A stretch of 64,000 nt of DNA from positions 1 to 64,000 of the forward strand of contig JADFUC010001536.1 in assembly GCA_019722365.1 (NCBI GenBank). Direction: 5' to 3'. The DNA comes from Lithospermum erythrorhizon. Lineage: Eukaryota; Streptophyta; Magnoliopsida; Boraginales; Boraginaceae. The notes below the pieces were generated by a model. It had not been told where the DNA came from and did not search any database. It was given only the letters and a program-made list of their open reading frames with translations. This document shows positions 49,153 to 61,745 of this stretch, one piece after another. Each line of letters opens with the position of its first letter. The stretch's first letter is position 1. Position numbers and translations under genes: made by a program.

Positions 49153-50266
49153 ACAAACTGCATCACGCTATATTAATCTGCATGCTTATTACACTAAAAT
49201 GTGCAAATTATCTATTTGAAAAGGTAGGTTGTTTTCCATTCAAACGGGGTCACATTAACACAGAAAGTAGACACATTTTTTGCAATTTTTACAAGACTTT
49301 AAAATATAAACATAAACTAAATCACAATCCATCATTACACACCTACAAAAATACATAAAAGCGTTCACTTGGGGCATAACATAAAAACTAAATTATTCAA
49401 ATAGGAAAATATATCAACACCAACGTTCAAAATAACAGTTCAATGGCCATAACAGTTCAATGATCACAAGGTTTGACTGTGAATAATTAATCATGATCAT
49501 TACAAATATATGTTCTAAATACCAATAAACATTAATGGAGTTCGTAAAATATAAATGGAGAATTTTATTGATAATAATAGTTGTTCTGATTACAATAGTT
49601 GTGATCTATATTTATAAATAAATAACTTAAACCTAATCATAGTAAACCGTTGAACTAAGCTCACTAGTAAATTTAAACCTAATACTAATATATCGTAATA
49701 GTTTTCGAATCCTTCTCGATTCTTTGTATCATCTGAATCTATCTCAATAGGTGTTTAGTATATTTAATTTGAAATAACATAACCCTTGAAATTAGTAAAA
49801 TGCTTGTTATGTATGAGCGCAGATTAATGGGGCTTAGTAGTTAAATAAAAAAATACTATTGTAGTTCAAAAAGAAACGTGTATAAATATTTTAAAAGAAT
49901 AGTAAATTATATTTTTTAAAAGTTTAAGACGACTCGGAACTTTGCTTCCTAATTCTACAACTGCTTAAAATAACTACAGCCCATGTGATCCTAATAGTGC
50001 CTGCAATACTAATGTATAACCAATGTGTTCTAATTATAACTTGGTGACTTGATATGTACTTTTATTATTGGTCGCTCATGTATTCAATGGCTTTGACGCC
50101 TAGACAATTTTAGTTCTTTTCCACTTAAATGACCATATATCTTTCTAGCAAAGTAATGACAGATCCTTTTCCTATTACATTTTTTCCTCTCTTCATTCCA
50201 AGCGTCCAACATTGGTGACACAAAAATACTATAGGCATCCACTTATGACTCCATTTTTTGTATGTT
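49153..50266. other. Intergenic, nothing recognised
   Basis: AT-rich. The short ORFs have no motifs. Confidence 0.5.
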
Positions 50267-50271
50267 TTTAG

Positions 50272-50553
50272 TATTGTGAGTTATACTAGAGAGAATATTC
50301 GCTAATTGAGAGAGAGAGAACTGGAGAGTGGACTTTCCATTATTGAGTAATGATAGAGTGAAAATGATTGATTGCTAATCATTGTTTACACACACACATA
50401 TATATATATATGTATGTAGAATACAATATCTCCATTGTGTAACTAACTCCAACTACTAACTAACTAATCAATACAATTAACTTATTCAATTAGCATGAAT
50501 GATTGGATCCTCTTATCCTAGTTGCCACGTGACAACTTGAGCTGGTGATAATA
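50272..50553 (-). repeat. 3' LTR of the RT-deleted Copia element
   Basis: 282 bp. The first dinucleotide on the coding strand is TA at 50553 (changed from TG). A purine tract (gcggggg) precedes it at 50554-50560. The interior has GA, CA and TA microsatellites. Confidence 0.85.
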
Positions 50554-51628
50554 CCCCCGCAAGCTGGACTTGGTGGAGAATGAAACAAGGTCAGCTTGGA
50601 GAGAAGATATTGATGTTGATACGATGGTAAGATTTTGATCATAATATCAGCAACCTGTGCAGAGGTAGGAATGTGAACCAGCTGCAACAAACCTTCCAAT
50701 ACTTTGTCTCTAGTAAAATGAGAATTAATGTCTTCGTGCTTCGTTCTTTCATGGAACACAGGGTTCTTGGCAATGTGGATGGCAGAGGTATTGTCGCAAT
50801 GGAGAGTGGTTTGCACTATGGGGTGAGATCAGAAACCCCAAGGTCTTGAAGTAATCTAACAAGCCATGTAACCTTTGCTCCAGCTTGTGCCATGACCCTG
50901 TACTCAGCCTCAGAGGAGCTTCTAGAAATAGTGGTTTGCTTCTTGCTTTTATAGCTGATAGGTGAATTACCCAAGGTGATGATATAACCAGTGACTGACC
51001 TCCTCGTAGTACGACAAACAACCCAGTCAGAGTCTGAATAACCAGCCAAAAAGAGCTTAGTAGATTCTTGCACAATGATGCCTTGACCAACTGTGCTTTT
51101 GACATAATGGAGCAAGTGAGTGAGTGTTGTTAAATGAGAATCCCTTGGATGCTGCATAAACTGACTCAAGGTTTGAACAGCAAAAGACAAGACATGCCTT
51201 TTGTTAGTTAGGAAGTTGAGCTTCCCTAATATACCCCAATAATACTCAGGGGCATCAAGAAGTGCACCCTCATCTGGAAAAAGCTTAGTGTTCAATGGCA
51301 ATGGTGTAACAGGAAGCTTGGATGAAACAGATTGTTGCAGAATCCCACTTTCCTCTATCAATTCATTGGCAAACTTACACTGACTCATGGAAACTACACC
51401 ATCAACATGGCCAATCTCAAAGCCTAGGAAGAAATGCGATTGGCCTAGGTCTTTGATGCTGAGTTTGACATCCAGAACTTGCTTCAGGTGTAAAATCTGA
51501 GTAGTATCTGAACCAGTTAAAAGAATGTCATCCACATAAACAACAATGACTATGCCTGTTGTTGTATGCTTGATGTATAATGAATAATCATTCTCTTGAT
51601 TTAACAAGCAATTAAACAAGAAACACAA
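50490..51628 (-). pseudogene. Copia RT C-terminal part and RNase H (truncated pol)
   Basis: The frame opens inside RT with the catalytic VYVDDILLTGSD word (near 51540-51500), followed by the thumb region (LGQSHFFLGFEI) and RNase H: GYSDSDWVVC, SSSEAEYRVMAQ and, after a one-base frameshift near 50820, LHCDNTSAIHIAKNP and HEDINSHFTRDKV. The RNase H acidic residues can be seen. The fingers and palm entry of RT, normally some 150-200 residues between integrase and YVDD, are missing. The junction with the integrase frame lies at about 51630-51660, next to in-frame stops. Confidence 0.85.
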
Positions 51629-51633
51629 CCCAG

Positions 51634-52422
51634 TTATGTAATAGTCAAAGTCTCTTTTCTTCCAAACTTAAATGAAGATAATAAAGGATCCAACCTAGGT
51701 TGAAACTTAGCTTTTCCTGACTTGATAGTAGATGCAAAGCAAAGACAACCAAATGATCTTAAATGATTGTATGCAGGATGTTGCTTAAAAACAAACTCAT
51801 ATGGTGACTTATGTTGTAAAGAAGGTAGAAGAAACCTATTGATGAGATATGTGGCTGTCAAAATACTGTCTCCCCAAAAACTTACACGAAGATTAGACTG
51901 GAATAATAAGGCCATAGATGTCTCTAGAAGATGTTTATGCTTGCGTTCCACCACTCCATTTTGTTGAGGGGTGTGAACACGGCTGGATTGATGTAAAATA
52001 ACATGAAAAACATAAAACTTTAAAGCTGTTGTACCACAGAATTCATGAGCATTATCTGATCTTATAGACTTTACACTAGTTTTGAAATGAGTATGAATAT
52101 AAGTGATGAATGCCTGAAGAACAAGGAAAGCATTAGATCTAGAGCTAAGGAGATGTGTCCATGTGAATCTATGGAAATCATCATCAATGGTAAGGAAATA
52201 TTTGTAACCATTGTATGGTTTCTCTCTATAAGGACCCCATGTATCTATATGCAGCAAGTCAAATTGAGTATAAGAAACAGACTTGTTGGAAGGAAAAGAT
52301 TGTCTAGACTGTCTAGCTTTTGGACAAATCTGACAAATGACTCCATGATGCTTAGAGGACAGATAAGGTAAAGAAGTAACATGGTTGAGCAGATCAAATG
52401 GAAGATTCCCTAGTCTACAATG
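51634..52422 (-). pseudogene. Copia integrase (DDE core readable)
   Basis: The zinc-binding N-terminus at 52420-52260 has HCRLGN (family HxRLGH, second His changed to Asn) and CQIC. The catalytic core keeps all three acidic positions in context: LLHIDTWGPY, SIRSDNAHEF and PQQNGVVERKH. The C-terminal part runs through FWGDSILTATYLINR and RSFGCLCFAS, then loses the frame where the RT deletion begins. An intact enzyme would insert the cDNA. Here it would be part of a broken polyprotein. Confidence 0.85.
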
Positions 52423-53318
52423 TCATAAAAGAGATTCAAAAGAAGAGAGAAACTTCGATGATTTATTGCCAACACTGTTTTTTACAAGTACATTATCATC
52501 ATTGCAGCTAGGAATATTTACAACATCATCTGGCAGAGAAGCATTACAAGTATTACTAGCATAAACAACAGAAGTCCTGAAAGAGCCAACATTATTTACA
52601 CTTGACAAATCATGAGTGTTGACTATGTAAAGACTGTGTGATCTTTTACCAAGCTCAAAAGGCACCTTCAGTAAAGGGCCCTGTAAAAGACATAAACTAG
52701 TGGTGAATACAACTATGGCATTCAAATCCACTGTCAACCTTGCAATTGATAACAAATTATAATGAAAACTACGTATATGTAAAACACTAGCAAGACTACG
52801 GGTAGAGCTAAGAGTGACAGTGCCAATGTTTATTATAGGTATTTTTGAACCATTTGGGATAGTCATGAACAGAGGATGTGGAACAGGTTTATAATTTGTG
52901 AAAAGAGAAAGGTTAGGGCATATATGGTCACTAGCACCACTATCCAGGATCCATAAATGAGAAGAAACATTCACATTGAAGCAAATGGCCTCACCTGCCA
53001 ACAAAGCATGAGAAGTCCTGAATTGTCAGCTGGAACCTCAGAAACAGATGTGCCATTCAACATCTGCACCAATTTGTCAAATTGCTCAATAGTCAAGCTT
53101 TTATCTCCCACTTGAGCTGCAACTTTCCAACTACGCGATACCTGCGACCTTATAGCAACGCTGAATTGTATGCCCAGGAATCTGCAATGCTCAATATAGC
53201 TCGCTGCATCATTAGCAAAGCCCTGATGTGCACCACAACCTCGATTATTGTAACCACCTCTACCACGATTGCCACCAAAATTACGATTTGTGAAGAATGA
53301 AGAAGAGTCCTCAACCAA
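52423..53318 (-). pseudogene. Copia gag C-terminus, protease and pre-integrase domain
   Basis: The minus ORF at 53318-52971 carries a Gly/Arg/Asn-rich gag tail (NRGRGGYNN), but the knuckle that normally follows is reduced to IEHCRF. The overlapping ORF at 53004-52423 has the aspartic protease motif WILDSGASDHICPN and the pre-integrase block ELGKRSHSLY. Upstream, 53330-54010 holds short gag-like frames full of stops. Overlap of the two ORFs in different frames implies a frameshift near 52990. Confidence 0.8.
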
Positions 53319-54011
53319 TATTTAGCAGGAAAATTTCATGTTTTCTTCTGAAGCAAAATCTATAAAATCGTATCCAAGCTTAGAAAGACCCATCATCAAA
53401 ATATTGCCTCCTGTTGCAGTATAAATATCTATTTAACCATCAAAATTGCATTACCTTTCTGATTGTGCAATAGACTTCGCGAAATTATGCAGAACCATTA
53501 TGCAATATCGATCATAGTCGTGTTCTCGTCCGGTTTCTTTTCAAATGAAAATACGCTTAGAAACTGAACGATTTCCTGGAGAATTAAGAGCTAATTCTCG
53601 GAATCTGATAAACCAAGGTTGATTAGACTGCAAAAAGCGATTTTGGTAATTGAGTCCAAATTTGAGCCAGTATCACAATAGAGAAATGTCTCTCGTAATA
53701 TTGTGATCAACGAATGCAAAAGCCATGTCACCATCCCGTTAACAAAAACCAATTTTGTTCTTCGCAAGCAATGAGATTTCAAACTGATCGACGTCGCGGT
53801 GATAATTGCTGGAATTGAGCAACGAGTGCAAAATGTAGTTAGATGATCAGAATGATGAATTTAAGTGGATCGGAGGAAGAAATTGCTGATTTGACTATTT
53901 GACCATTTTTGCTGAGTTTGGATCCTCAATTTGGGGGCTGATCGAACACTTCGCCGCCGGGTTAGGACGCGGCATCGCCACTGTGGTTGCGGCGTTGCCG
54001 CCATATTTCTA

Positions 54012-54024
54012 GCATCTGATACCA
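54012..54024 (-). other. Primer-binding site of the RT-deleted Copia element
   Basis: The minus strand reads TGGTATCAGATGC, with one change from TGGTATCAGAGC, and directly abuts the LTR end. Confidence 0.9.
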
Positions 54025-54060
54025 TATTGTGAACCATACTAGAGAGAATATTCACAAATT

Positions 54061-54091
<31 letters not shown>

Positions 54092-54155
54092 TTGGAGAGT
54101 GACTTTCCATTATTGAGTAATGAAAAGTAAAATAATTGATTGCTAATCATTGTTT

Positions 54156-54187
<32 letters not shown>

Positions 54188-54327
54188 GATAATATCTCCT
54201 TCTGAAATGTGTGTAACTAACTCCAGCTACTAGCTAACTAATCAATAAAATCAACTAATTCAGTTAGCATGAATGATTGGAGCCTCTCATCCTGGTTGCC
54301 ACGTGACAGCTTGAGCTGGTGATAACA
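54025..54327 (-). repeat. 5' LTR of the RT-deleted Copia element
   Basis: 303 bp; on the coding strand TGTTATCACC ... TCACAATA. It includes a (GA)n run at 54061-54089 and a CA/TA microsatellite at 54155-54187. Confidence 0.9.
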
Positions 54328-54332
54328 TTTAG

Positions 54333-55139
54333 CATACACCGTGATAAGAAGAGAAGATAACAAGGCGACATTTTGGTGATGATCTCTATTCGATTTGTCT
54401 ACTCTCACAAATAATTTTTTGCATCTTTTTCCATAGAGGAGAGATGGAATTGGTCAAATATATGAATTAATTGTCGTATTTGGTCACATAAGCAATTTAA
54501 GCCAGACTCATTGCTTAATTATATTTCTGTCAAGGTAATACCTAAGACATTAAGTTGTAAGATAACAATCTAAAGTCGCACAATGTTTAGTGATTATTCT
54601 CAGAAGGACAAATGTCGCACTTTCTAATCTCTATTCTTTTGCGTGCACCATACTACAACATTTCGACATTTTCGCCGACCATACCTTAATACTCGTGCAA
54701 CTTTGTGGGACTAATTTGTAAAAATATAATTATGCGACAAAGCCACAACTTTGCTCCACAACCGGTGATCAAATCGATAATTATCTCTCAAATATATAAA
54801 TCAAACCTGAGTTTCCATATTTTCTTGCCTCAAAAGTCACTCTCTGTACATTAAGATGAAGACCATAAGATTTCAAATTGAAATGTCATTGTTTAACAAT
54901 GTGAGAAAGTTTGATTATTTCAAATCTTTAAAATCTACTTCACCTTAGACTTAAATTCTCTTTCTTACCTGGGGTTTAATTATTTTGACTATAAATTAAT
55001 CTTATTCAAATAATATTTGGGAATATTAAAAAATTAAAAATATAATTACTTTGTGTAAAATATCTAATAACATAGTTAGCATTTAAAATCACAAGTATTT
55101 CCTCGCGACGCTGCACTAATTGCTCTCAACAGCTTGCTA
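54333..55139. other. Intergenic, nothing recognised
   Basis: AT-rich, with no domain or repeat boundary that I can support. Confidence 0.45.
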
Positions 55140-55560
55140 GCAAATGAGGGCAAGAGTGAGTATTTCAAGAAGATATTGTTTCCTTTATGAAGAAAGCTTC
55201 GAGATACGATTGATTGATTGAAAAGGATTTACTTTGGGAGATCAAGAGTGAGATTCACACGCTTCATAATAAAGTTGGGCGAAAGGCGACCGAATGATCA
55301 ATATTTTACAAGATAAGTTTTGACATAAGCTTATTTTCTATAAACCTGCTTGCTACCACACTATATAAAAGCGACTCCCTCGTGCGCACTCCAGAAGACC
55401 ACCAAAGAGAGTATTCTCGCATTGTATTTTGTGTGAGGCAAAAGAGCTTTTAAGTGTTTATTTCATTTTATAGGTTGAATGTACTGAGCGTTTCTATAAA
55501 CTCCTTTAGCTTGTACAATCAAGTAGCAATGACCCTCGTTACAAATAGCCTCCCCGTTAG
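55140..55560 (+). repeat. Probable 5' LTR part of the Sirevirus-type element
   Basis: actatataaaagcg near 55361 is a TATA box, and ttttataggttgaatgtactg near 55470 matches the LTR remnant at 37291. The ends and primer site are not resolved. Confidence 0.5.
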
Positions 55561-56206
55561 TGATTACCATGTAATTAATATACTAGGCATCTTAATTTGC
55601 TTAAGCTAATCAAATTGTTACGTATCATGGAAAGCATCGCTGATAATTTCAAATCAAGACATGAAAGGGAACCTCAAGATCCGAATGTCGGTGACTTAAC
55701 AATTAACAACGATTCAAGCTCTAAGAATGGAAGAAGACGAATCTATAGCCATATACAACAACACACCGAACGATATGGCTAACGAAATCCTTTTCGCTGG
55801 GGAACCTACGAAAGAATAAAAAGTTAGAGGTTATTAAGAACGCTTTCCCGTTTTTTCATAAGGTAACGGCTACTAAGAAGCTCAGATTTGACTACCACGA
55901 AATTAGATGAACTATCAGCAATCCGAAACATTCGAGATGTCTCCAAATGAAGGCAGCCTAGTAAGAAGAAAAGTAATCGCACTAAAAAGCATCAAGCCAT
56001 TGATGTCCATGATGAAGACTTGGGGGAAACCATAAATATGCTTGATAAGAACTTTAACAAAACTCTCAAACGATTTAAGAAACCGTTTATCGAGTGTTAG
56101 TCGATCCGTTATCGACAGAACAATGTACGGGAAGAAGCTGCCAGTTAGCCAACTATACAGTCACCGATAAACCCAAAGGTATTTAATGGAGAATGTGAAG
56201 ACTCTA

Positions 56207-56293
56207 GACATATTCAATCGTGAAAGTGTCTCCAACTATCTCAAGAGGCTTTGGACATATTCAATCAGAGTGTCCTAACTATCTCAAGAAGCA
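56207..56293 (+). repeat. Duplicated zinc-knuckle segment in gag remnant
   Basis: gacatattcaatc starts at 56207 and 56254, and aactatctcaag at 56234 and 56277. A partial duplication of about 45 bp, diverged by a few indels. Confidence 0.8.
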
Positions 56294-57091
56294 ATCAAAG
56301 AATTACTCCTCTACCCTGAGTGACGATGAGTCGGAAGATGGATAAGATGATCAAGTTAACAACTTTGTGGCCTTTACTAGAGTGCTCCAAATTAACCGTT
56401 ACTCGACATTATGGATGACAAATGCTGAGGACGGGAAGATACGACCGACGAAGAGGCGCTTGGAGAATTACAAACTCTTATACGCCAAATGGATGGAACC
56501 GACAAGGTGTACACCAAAGTGGGATGCCGAAAGGAACAAATCAAGATAGAAAATGAAAAACTCAAGAAATTAGGAGTGATCAAGATCAAGAGATTCGCCA
56601 CTCGAGCACGCAAGCATCAATTTAAATAAGGATTAAAAATGATAAATTCAAGCATAAATATTCTTAGAGAGATTTTTGGAGTCAGAAGACACCTAGCCGA
56701 TGGTACAGAATTGGTTTCGGCTAAAGAAAACTGCTCAAACCAAAAGAAGATACCAAATTTTAGTTCTTAGTTGGCCGGGTCTATCCGTCATCACAGAAAA
56801 AGTAGCGCTTGGTCATCAACGGCGAGGAGCAAAGTATGGTATTGTCACATATGAAAGAATGCCATATTACCCCATATCAAGTTACAAACTATACGGACCA
56901 AGAGGAAGCAAGTATCAACCTCAACTTGGTGGGTCAAGGTGAATATTGTTAGTCGTTTGCTTACACCTCCCTAAAATCTTCTCGCCAGTAATCAAGTTGG
57001 TACTTTGATGGTCGCTCAAGACACACGACGTAAGAAGGCTTATCTCACCTGCATTTGCTAACTTAAAGGTGATCAGCGTCACTTTGGGGCG

Positions 57092-57096
57092 ATGGA
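57092..57096. other. Target-site duplication ATGGA (left) of long LTR J
   Basis: ATGGA precedes TGAAATAACC here and follows GTTACA at 62579-62583. Confidence 0.9.
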
Positions 57097-58474
57097 TGAA
57101 ATAACCGTTACTTCTTGTGACTATTAAATTATATTATAAATATCGTCGTATGCATGACCAAGATAAGATAAATACTTTCTGAATAAAAATCGATATACCG
57201 AGACTAGTATTAAATGAGTAGTATTTTATTTCACGGATAATAATATATTTAGAATCGTTTTCATAAAAATTTAATTACAAAAAGTATAATAAAACTGCAG
57301 ACGCCAAATTCAGACTTAACACCATACTATTTAAGATTTCCACCAACCCCTAACCATTATTGATTTCATAAAACTCACCAACTCTATCTCCTCGACACGA
57401 ACCACCCCTTCCCCATACCTTGATTTTTTTTCATTTTTCTTGGTAAAATATTGTTGAATCTAACTCCATAATCTTTGCTCCCCATCTTTAGATTATCAAA
57501 AAGATGATTTTAATTCAAATCTATTTATTGGGCAATAGCTTGACTATATGAACTTCTGACTTTACGCCGACTATTTTAAATTACCTTTAAATTTGTAAAA
57601 GTATATTATCGACCTTAATAGCAAAGTTAGCGTTGGAGTAAAATTTTGATTGGTCGGAAGAGAGTATGTTGATATGGGTTTGTATAAATCAGTAGTATTT
57701 TTACGGTCAAAGGTTGTTAAAATAGGTAAATTAGTTGGAAAAATTGTTTTTTTTTGTTTGATGAAGTATTTGTTTGGAACCGTTAGTGTTGGGTAAAGGG
57801 GGCTGATTATAGAAGTAAGGGTTTAAATTTTGTCGTTTTATTACCGTTACACGTTTTTAGTAATCTTTTCACCTAAAGTTGACAAATTGGTAACTAAAAT
57901 TTATCGAAGTTTCTATGGCTAAACTAAAAATATCTTAAAGGTTAAACTTAAAACCAAGTTATATTGGTAACCTAATCCTTAAATTGGAATTGCTTTATTT
58001 GAATACCCAAACGGAGTAAAACGGCAAGAGCAGTGAAGACTGTAATTTTTTATTCTACAGAAGCGGAGAGCCTAAAAGAACACTTGGATTACCTAGGCGA
58101 GGTGTTTATCATCAAGTAGCTGCCAGTATTTATCGCATCTATTGCATTGGGCTTTACTTCTTCTCGTGAATCGTTGAATTTGGTGATCATCAGGAACATG
58201 TTTATCTATATTTTTGTGTCGATGGTTTGGAGGCTAATTAGTTGTCATAGCTGGTCATGGGTGTTTTGGGAGTTATGTCGTAGTTTAATTGCATTTAGTT
58301 GATTTCTCTCGGGGTCGTTTTGGATCATTTAAATATGTTGTTATTGATTGGCATAATGAAAGATTATGTATTGGAAAGATGTCATTGGTATTTAACGGCA
58401 TTGCCTGCACTGCATGAGTGGTACATTTGCCTCGCACTGCTAATATGCTATTACACATAAGTCAGAAATAGGTT

Positions 58475-61400
58475 AAGTTACACCACCCCAAAGGGAAGTC
58501 CATGAGGTCGGGACTGCCATCACCCGACAATCGTGAGTCACCAACTACGGATAACGATAAAATGACTTCATTTAACGATAATAAAATAATACAACTCATT
58601 CATGAACTAACCAACACTACCAATAACCAAAAGTAATAACACATAAATACAACATCAAACAACTTGTTTTTACAACCGAGACAACAATAATTATTAAGTA
58701 CAACACAATTCTCCAAAGAAGATAAAAAAGATGATCGGCCGGTACCAAGCCAATACCACTTCCACGGCACAAACACGCCGGGCCAATGACTTCGATTATC
58801 CCAAGAACAACCTAGGCATAAAAGCTACCATAGGAATAGAGCCAAAAACAGAATACAAAATGGCTGGGCGTAGTTAACCCACCTTATCATACAAACAAGA
58901 ATAATTCAAGTCCCTTACCTATATAGAGAGACTATATACCTCAAGAGTTATATTTTATATGCTACCACCAGCCACAAGATAAATTCTCCTTAATGCTTCC
59001 AACCATGAACTCACATCACGTCAACAACTACTCTCACAAGACACCTTAATCACAAGAGATATCTTTCTATTTGTTATTTTTCCTAAGTATAGCTGCTAAT
59101 TCCCTCGAGAATATACAACTCAAACATACCACAACTCAACATTTCACAACCTCAACCAATTATTTTTGAGTTCACCGAAAGTGCTACTCCAATTATATAC
59201 ACTCTACGATATCCGAATGTTTATCATGAACTGCTTTTTATTATCCTTTATCACAATCGAAAAATTTATATCTTAAATAAAGATAACTTAAGCACGTGAA
59301 TTGTCTCACCAAATTATTCATTTAGTCTACTAACCAAGCATCCACCTCAACTGTCGGGGATCATAACCTTGTATACCCACGCTTGAACTAACTCCCACTT
59401 ATATATAAAATCACCTGATCATCTATAGGTTAGCATGAATCCGCCGGTTTATAATTTTAAGTACCCACGCCCTATTCCAAAAGTTATTCCAAACCACAAC
59501 CAATTTAACTTTAGAATCTTTAAAGGATGAATCCATTAATACCAACTCAGATCCACAAGAAAACTTACAATATTATCAATAATGAACCGAAACCTAATTC
59601 GACATAATTTCATCAAGGCAACGCCTAGTATAATCTCCCGCATAATATCCTTAACCAATAAATGAATCATAAAAACGTATCACATAAAACCGTGTGAAAA
59701 TTTAAACAACATGTCAAGTGAGATAAGACAAAAGTCCAATAAAGACACCATCACCCAAAATAAAATCACAGAGACTCAACAACTAATAACTCAAATAACA
59801 AACCATCTATATCTCTCATATCTCCACAAACTATACTAACTCCTAATGCAAGATATGCTCAATCCGCCTACCTCAGAGGAACTTAATCAATTATTAATAA
59901 ACACCGATTTTTATATCGAAGTATTTAGGTCAACCGCACTTATACCTGTAGTATAAGGCCACACCGACAACACAAAGAAAGCGATCATAGAGAGTCATAC
60001 CGCCTACACCCAAGTATATAATAAACCGCACTTGGCACACTCAAGGTGCTACACCGACAATGCACACAACAAAGTGATCATAGATCACACTTTATAATCG
60101 AATATATGTCAAACTCTGACTTATATAAGGCTACACCGACAACGATACAAAGAAATGATCATAAAGAGTCATACCGCTCTTATACCGTAGAGCAAGGCCA
60201 ATACACATATCCTACAAGAAAGGGAGACTCACCTAACCCCATCTAATTCCAACCATGTGGTCATATCCTAATACTCAAGTCACCCCAAAAGCTCACACAT
60301 AACTCCAACAAATACCTCCCAACAACCGACTCTACTCCCAAACAATATTTACACACAAATAAATATTTCACAATCATAAATCAATCACAAGTGCCGACAA
60401 GGTCATTTAAATACAAAATTGCCGACAAGAAATAGAAATCGAAATGCCGCAGCCAATGTAAATCAAGAAACTTAAGTCGGTAGTTCAAGCTATTACTACT
60501 CCTACAATTCCTTCAACGCCAATTAAATAACTATGTCACACAAATGAATCACACATAATCATAACATGATGTATACATTTACATAATCATACCCACAAAT
60601 GACACGCTTCTCACAATTCTAAAGTAAGTACGCATTATAGCACCATGTAGATAAGTACTCACCTCGTTAGCACAAGAAACGCCTCGCCAACTGATCCAAA
60701 GGCCTTCTCACGCCCGCAGGTTAATCAAAACACCGAAAATATAATTACTACTCACAACAATTTAACCCTTATCTCAATTAAATTTCGACTTTTCAACCCA
60801 TTCTAGCTTACAAATTAACAACTTAAGATAGATTTAAGAATTTCAAAGACTACAAATGACGAATTTAACTATCTCAACCAAACCCCATAATCAACAATCT
60901 TAACCAAAATACTAAATGATTTTCAAACTAATTTCAATCAAATCTTAACATACCAACTTTCAACTAATCAAACCCATTTAACAACTAATAAACTAATAAA
61001 CACGCTCTTCCAACAACTTATAATTCATAATTTACCTCAAAACACCTACAATAAAGTGCCTACTAACATATTTATACTCTCAACAGCATTTTAGAAAACA
61101 AACCCAAAATCAACTCGAAATAACCTAACGAGAATAACACTTACCTTAAATATCATTATCTCCCTAGTACTATAATCTAAGCTTCAGATAATAATTATAT
61201 CTAAAACCAAAGTCAACCTAAAATTCCAAAAAGTCAACGGTCTTAAAACGTCCGAAATTCCCACATCAAACATGTGAATTTCAACTCTGGAATAAATCTC
61301 AATTTAGAAACCCAAGAATCGAATAGAAAGAATAAATCTTTAAATACAAAATGTAACTAAAAGTCAACTCGACCGAACTCACAATCTTGAATCAAGAGGA

Positions 61401-61745
61401 TGACGAGGTATAAAACCCTCTAATTGGCGTCCAAAAGCCAAAAAAATGTGTGAAAGTACCGTTGGCTTTTGTTTTTGTTTTGGGCCTGTTGGTCATATTA
61501 ATTGGTCAGTTCAATAGTTTTGGTGTAGTAAAAACCCACTGCTTTTAATTTGAATCGATACTTTTAACTTAACTCGACAACCAACTTCCAAACATTAACA
61601 TTTATATTTGACCAACAAACATCATTACTATCCGACTACAACTTTAAAATTCTCAACACCAAAACAAAATACCAACCGACCCATTCGTTGTATTTTTCAA
61701 CTATTCAACTTCAAAATTTTTATTTCCTCGAAATAATCAATTAGT
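58475..61745 (-). mobile_element. Inverted long-LTR copy nested in LTR J
   Basis: Collinear, on the same strand, with 7690-8389 plus 11370-13950 of LTR copy 2 (for example aaccgaaacctaattcgaca at 59585 and 11807). It holds the palindromic array at 59935-60200. It starts near the LTR 3' end and stops about 1.2 kb short of an LTR 5' end, so it is truncated. Junction coordinates are good to about 20 bp and no duplication was found. Confidence 0.7.
59935..60200 (-). repeat. Palindromic CTTATAC/GTATAAG array in the nested LTR
   Basis: The first unit at 59939-59957 has intact arms. Later units are decayed and interleaved with acaccgacaa words recurring near 59962, 60051 and 60132. Confidence 0.65.

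Larger units (their letters stand above)
50272..54327 (-). mobile_element. Ty1/Copia element, RT-deleted, with TG...TA LTRs
   Basis: 4056 bp on the minus strand, flanked by TTTAG (50267-50271 and 54328-54332). LTRs are 54025-54327 (5') and 50272-50553 (3'). The primer site TGGTATCAGATGC abuts the 5' LTR without a gap. The 5' LTR starts TG and both LTRs end TA on the coding strand, a rare but known non-canonical pair. Gag is mostly lost; protease, integrase and RNase H remain readable; the front half of RT is deleted. The two LTRs are similar but differ in microsatellite length and several substitutions. Confidence 0.9.
55600..57096 (+). pseudogene. Sirevirus-type gag and start of protease, decayed
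   Basis: Separate plus frames give blocks of the Sirevirus gag: HDEDLGETINMLDKNFNKTL near 56008-56067, the zinc-knuckle region at 56196-56295, DDQVNNFVAF near 56348-56377, and a long charged, probably coiled-coil tail (ENEKLKKLG, near 56545-56575). Sequence just before the inserted LTR (57071-57096) corresponds to the glycine-rich word after the protease active site. Stops and shifts abound. The knuckle segment is duplicated with a 43-47 bp offset. Confidence 0.7.

Noticed and set aside
58475..61745. Simple inversion inside LTR J
   Set aside because: The LTR 3' part is present both in the inverted segment and in the right outer part, so an inversion alone cannot produce the arrangement.
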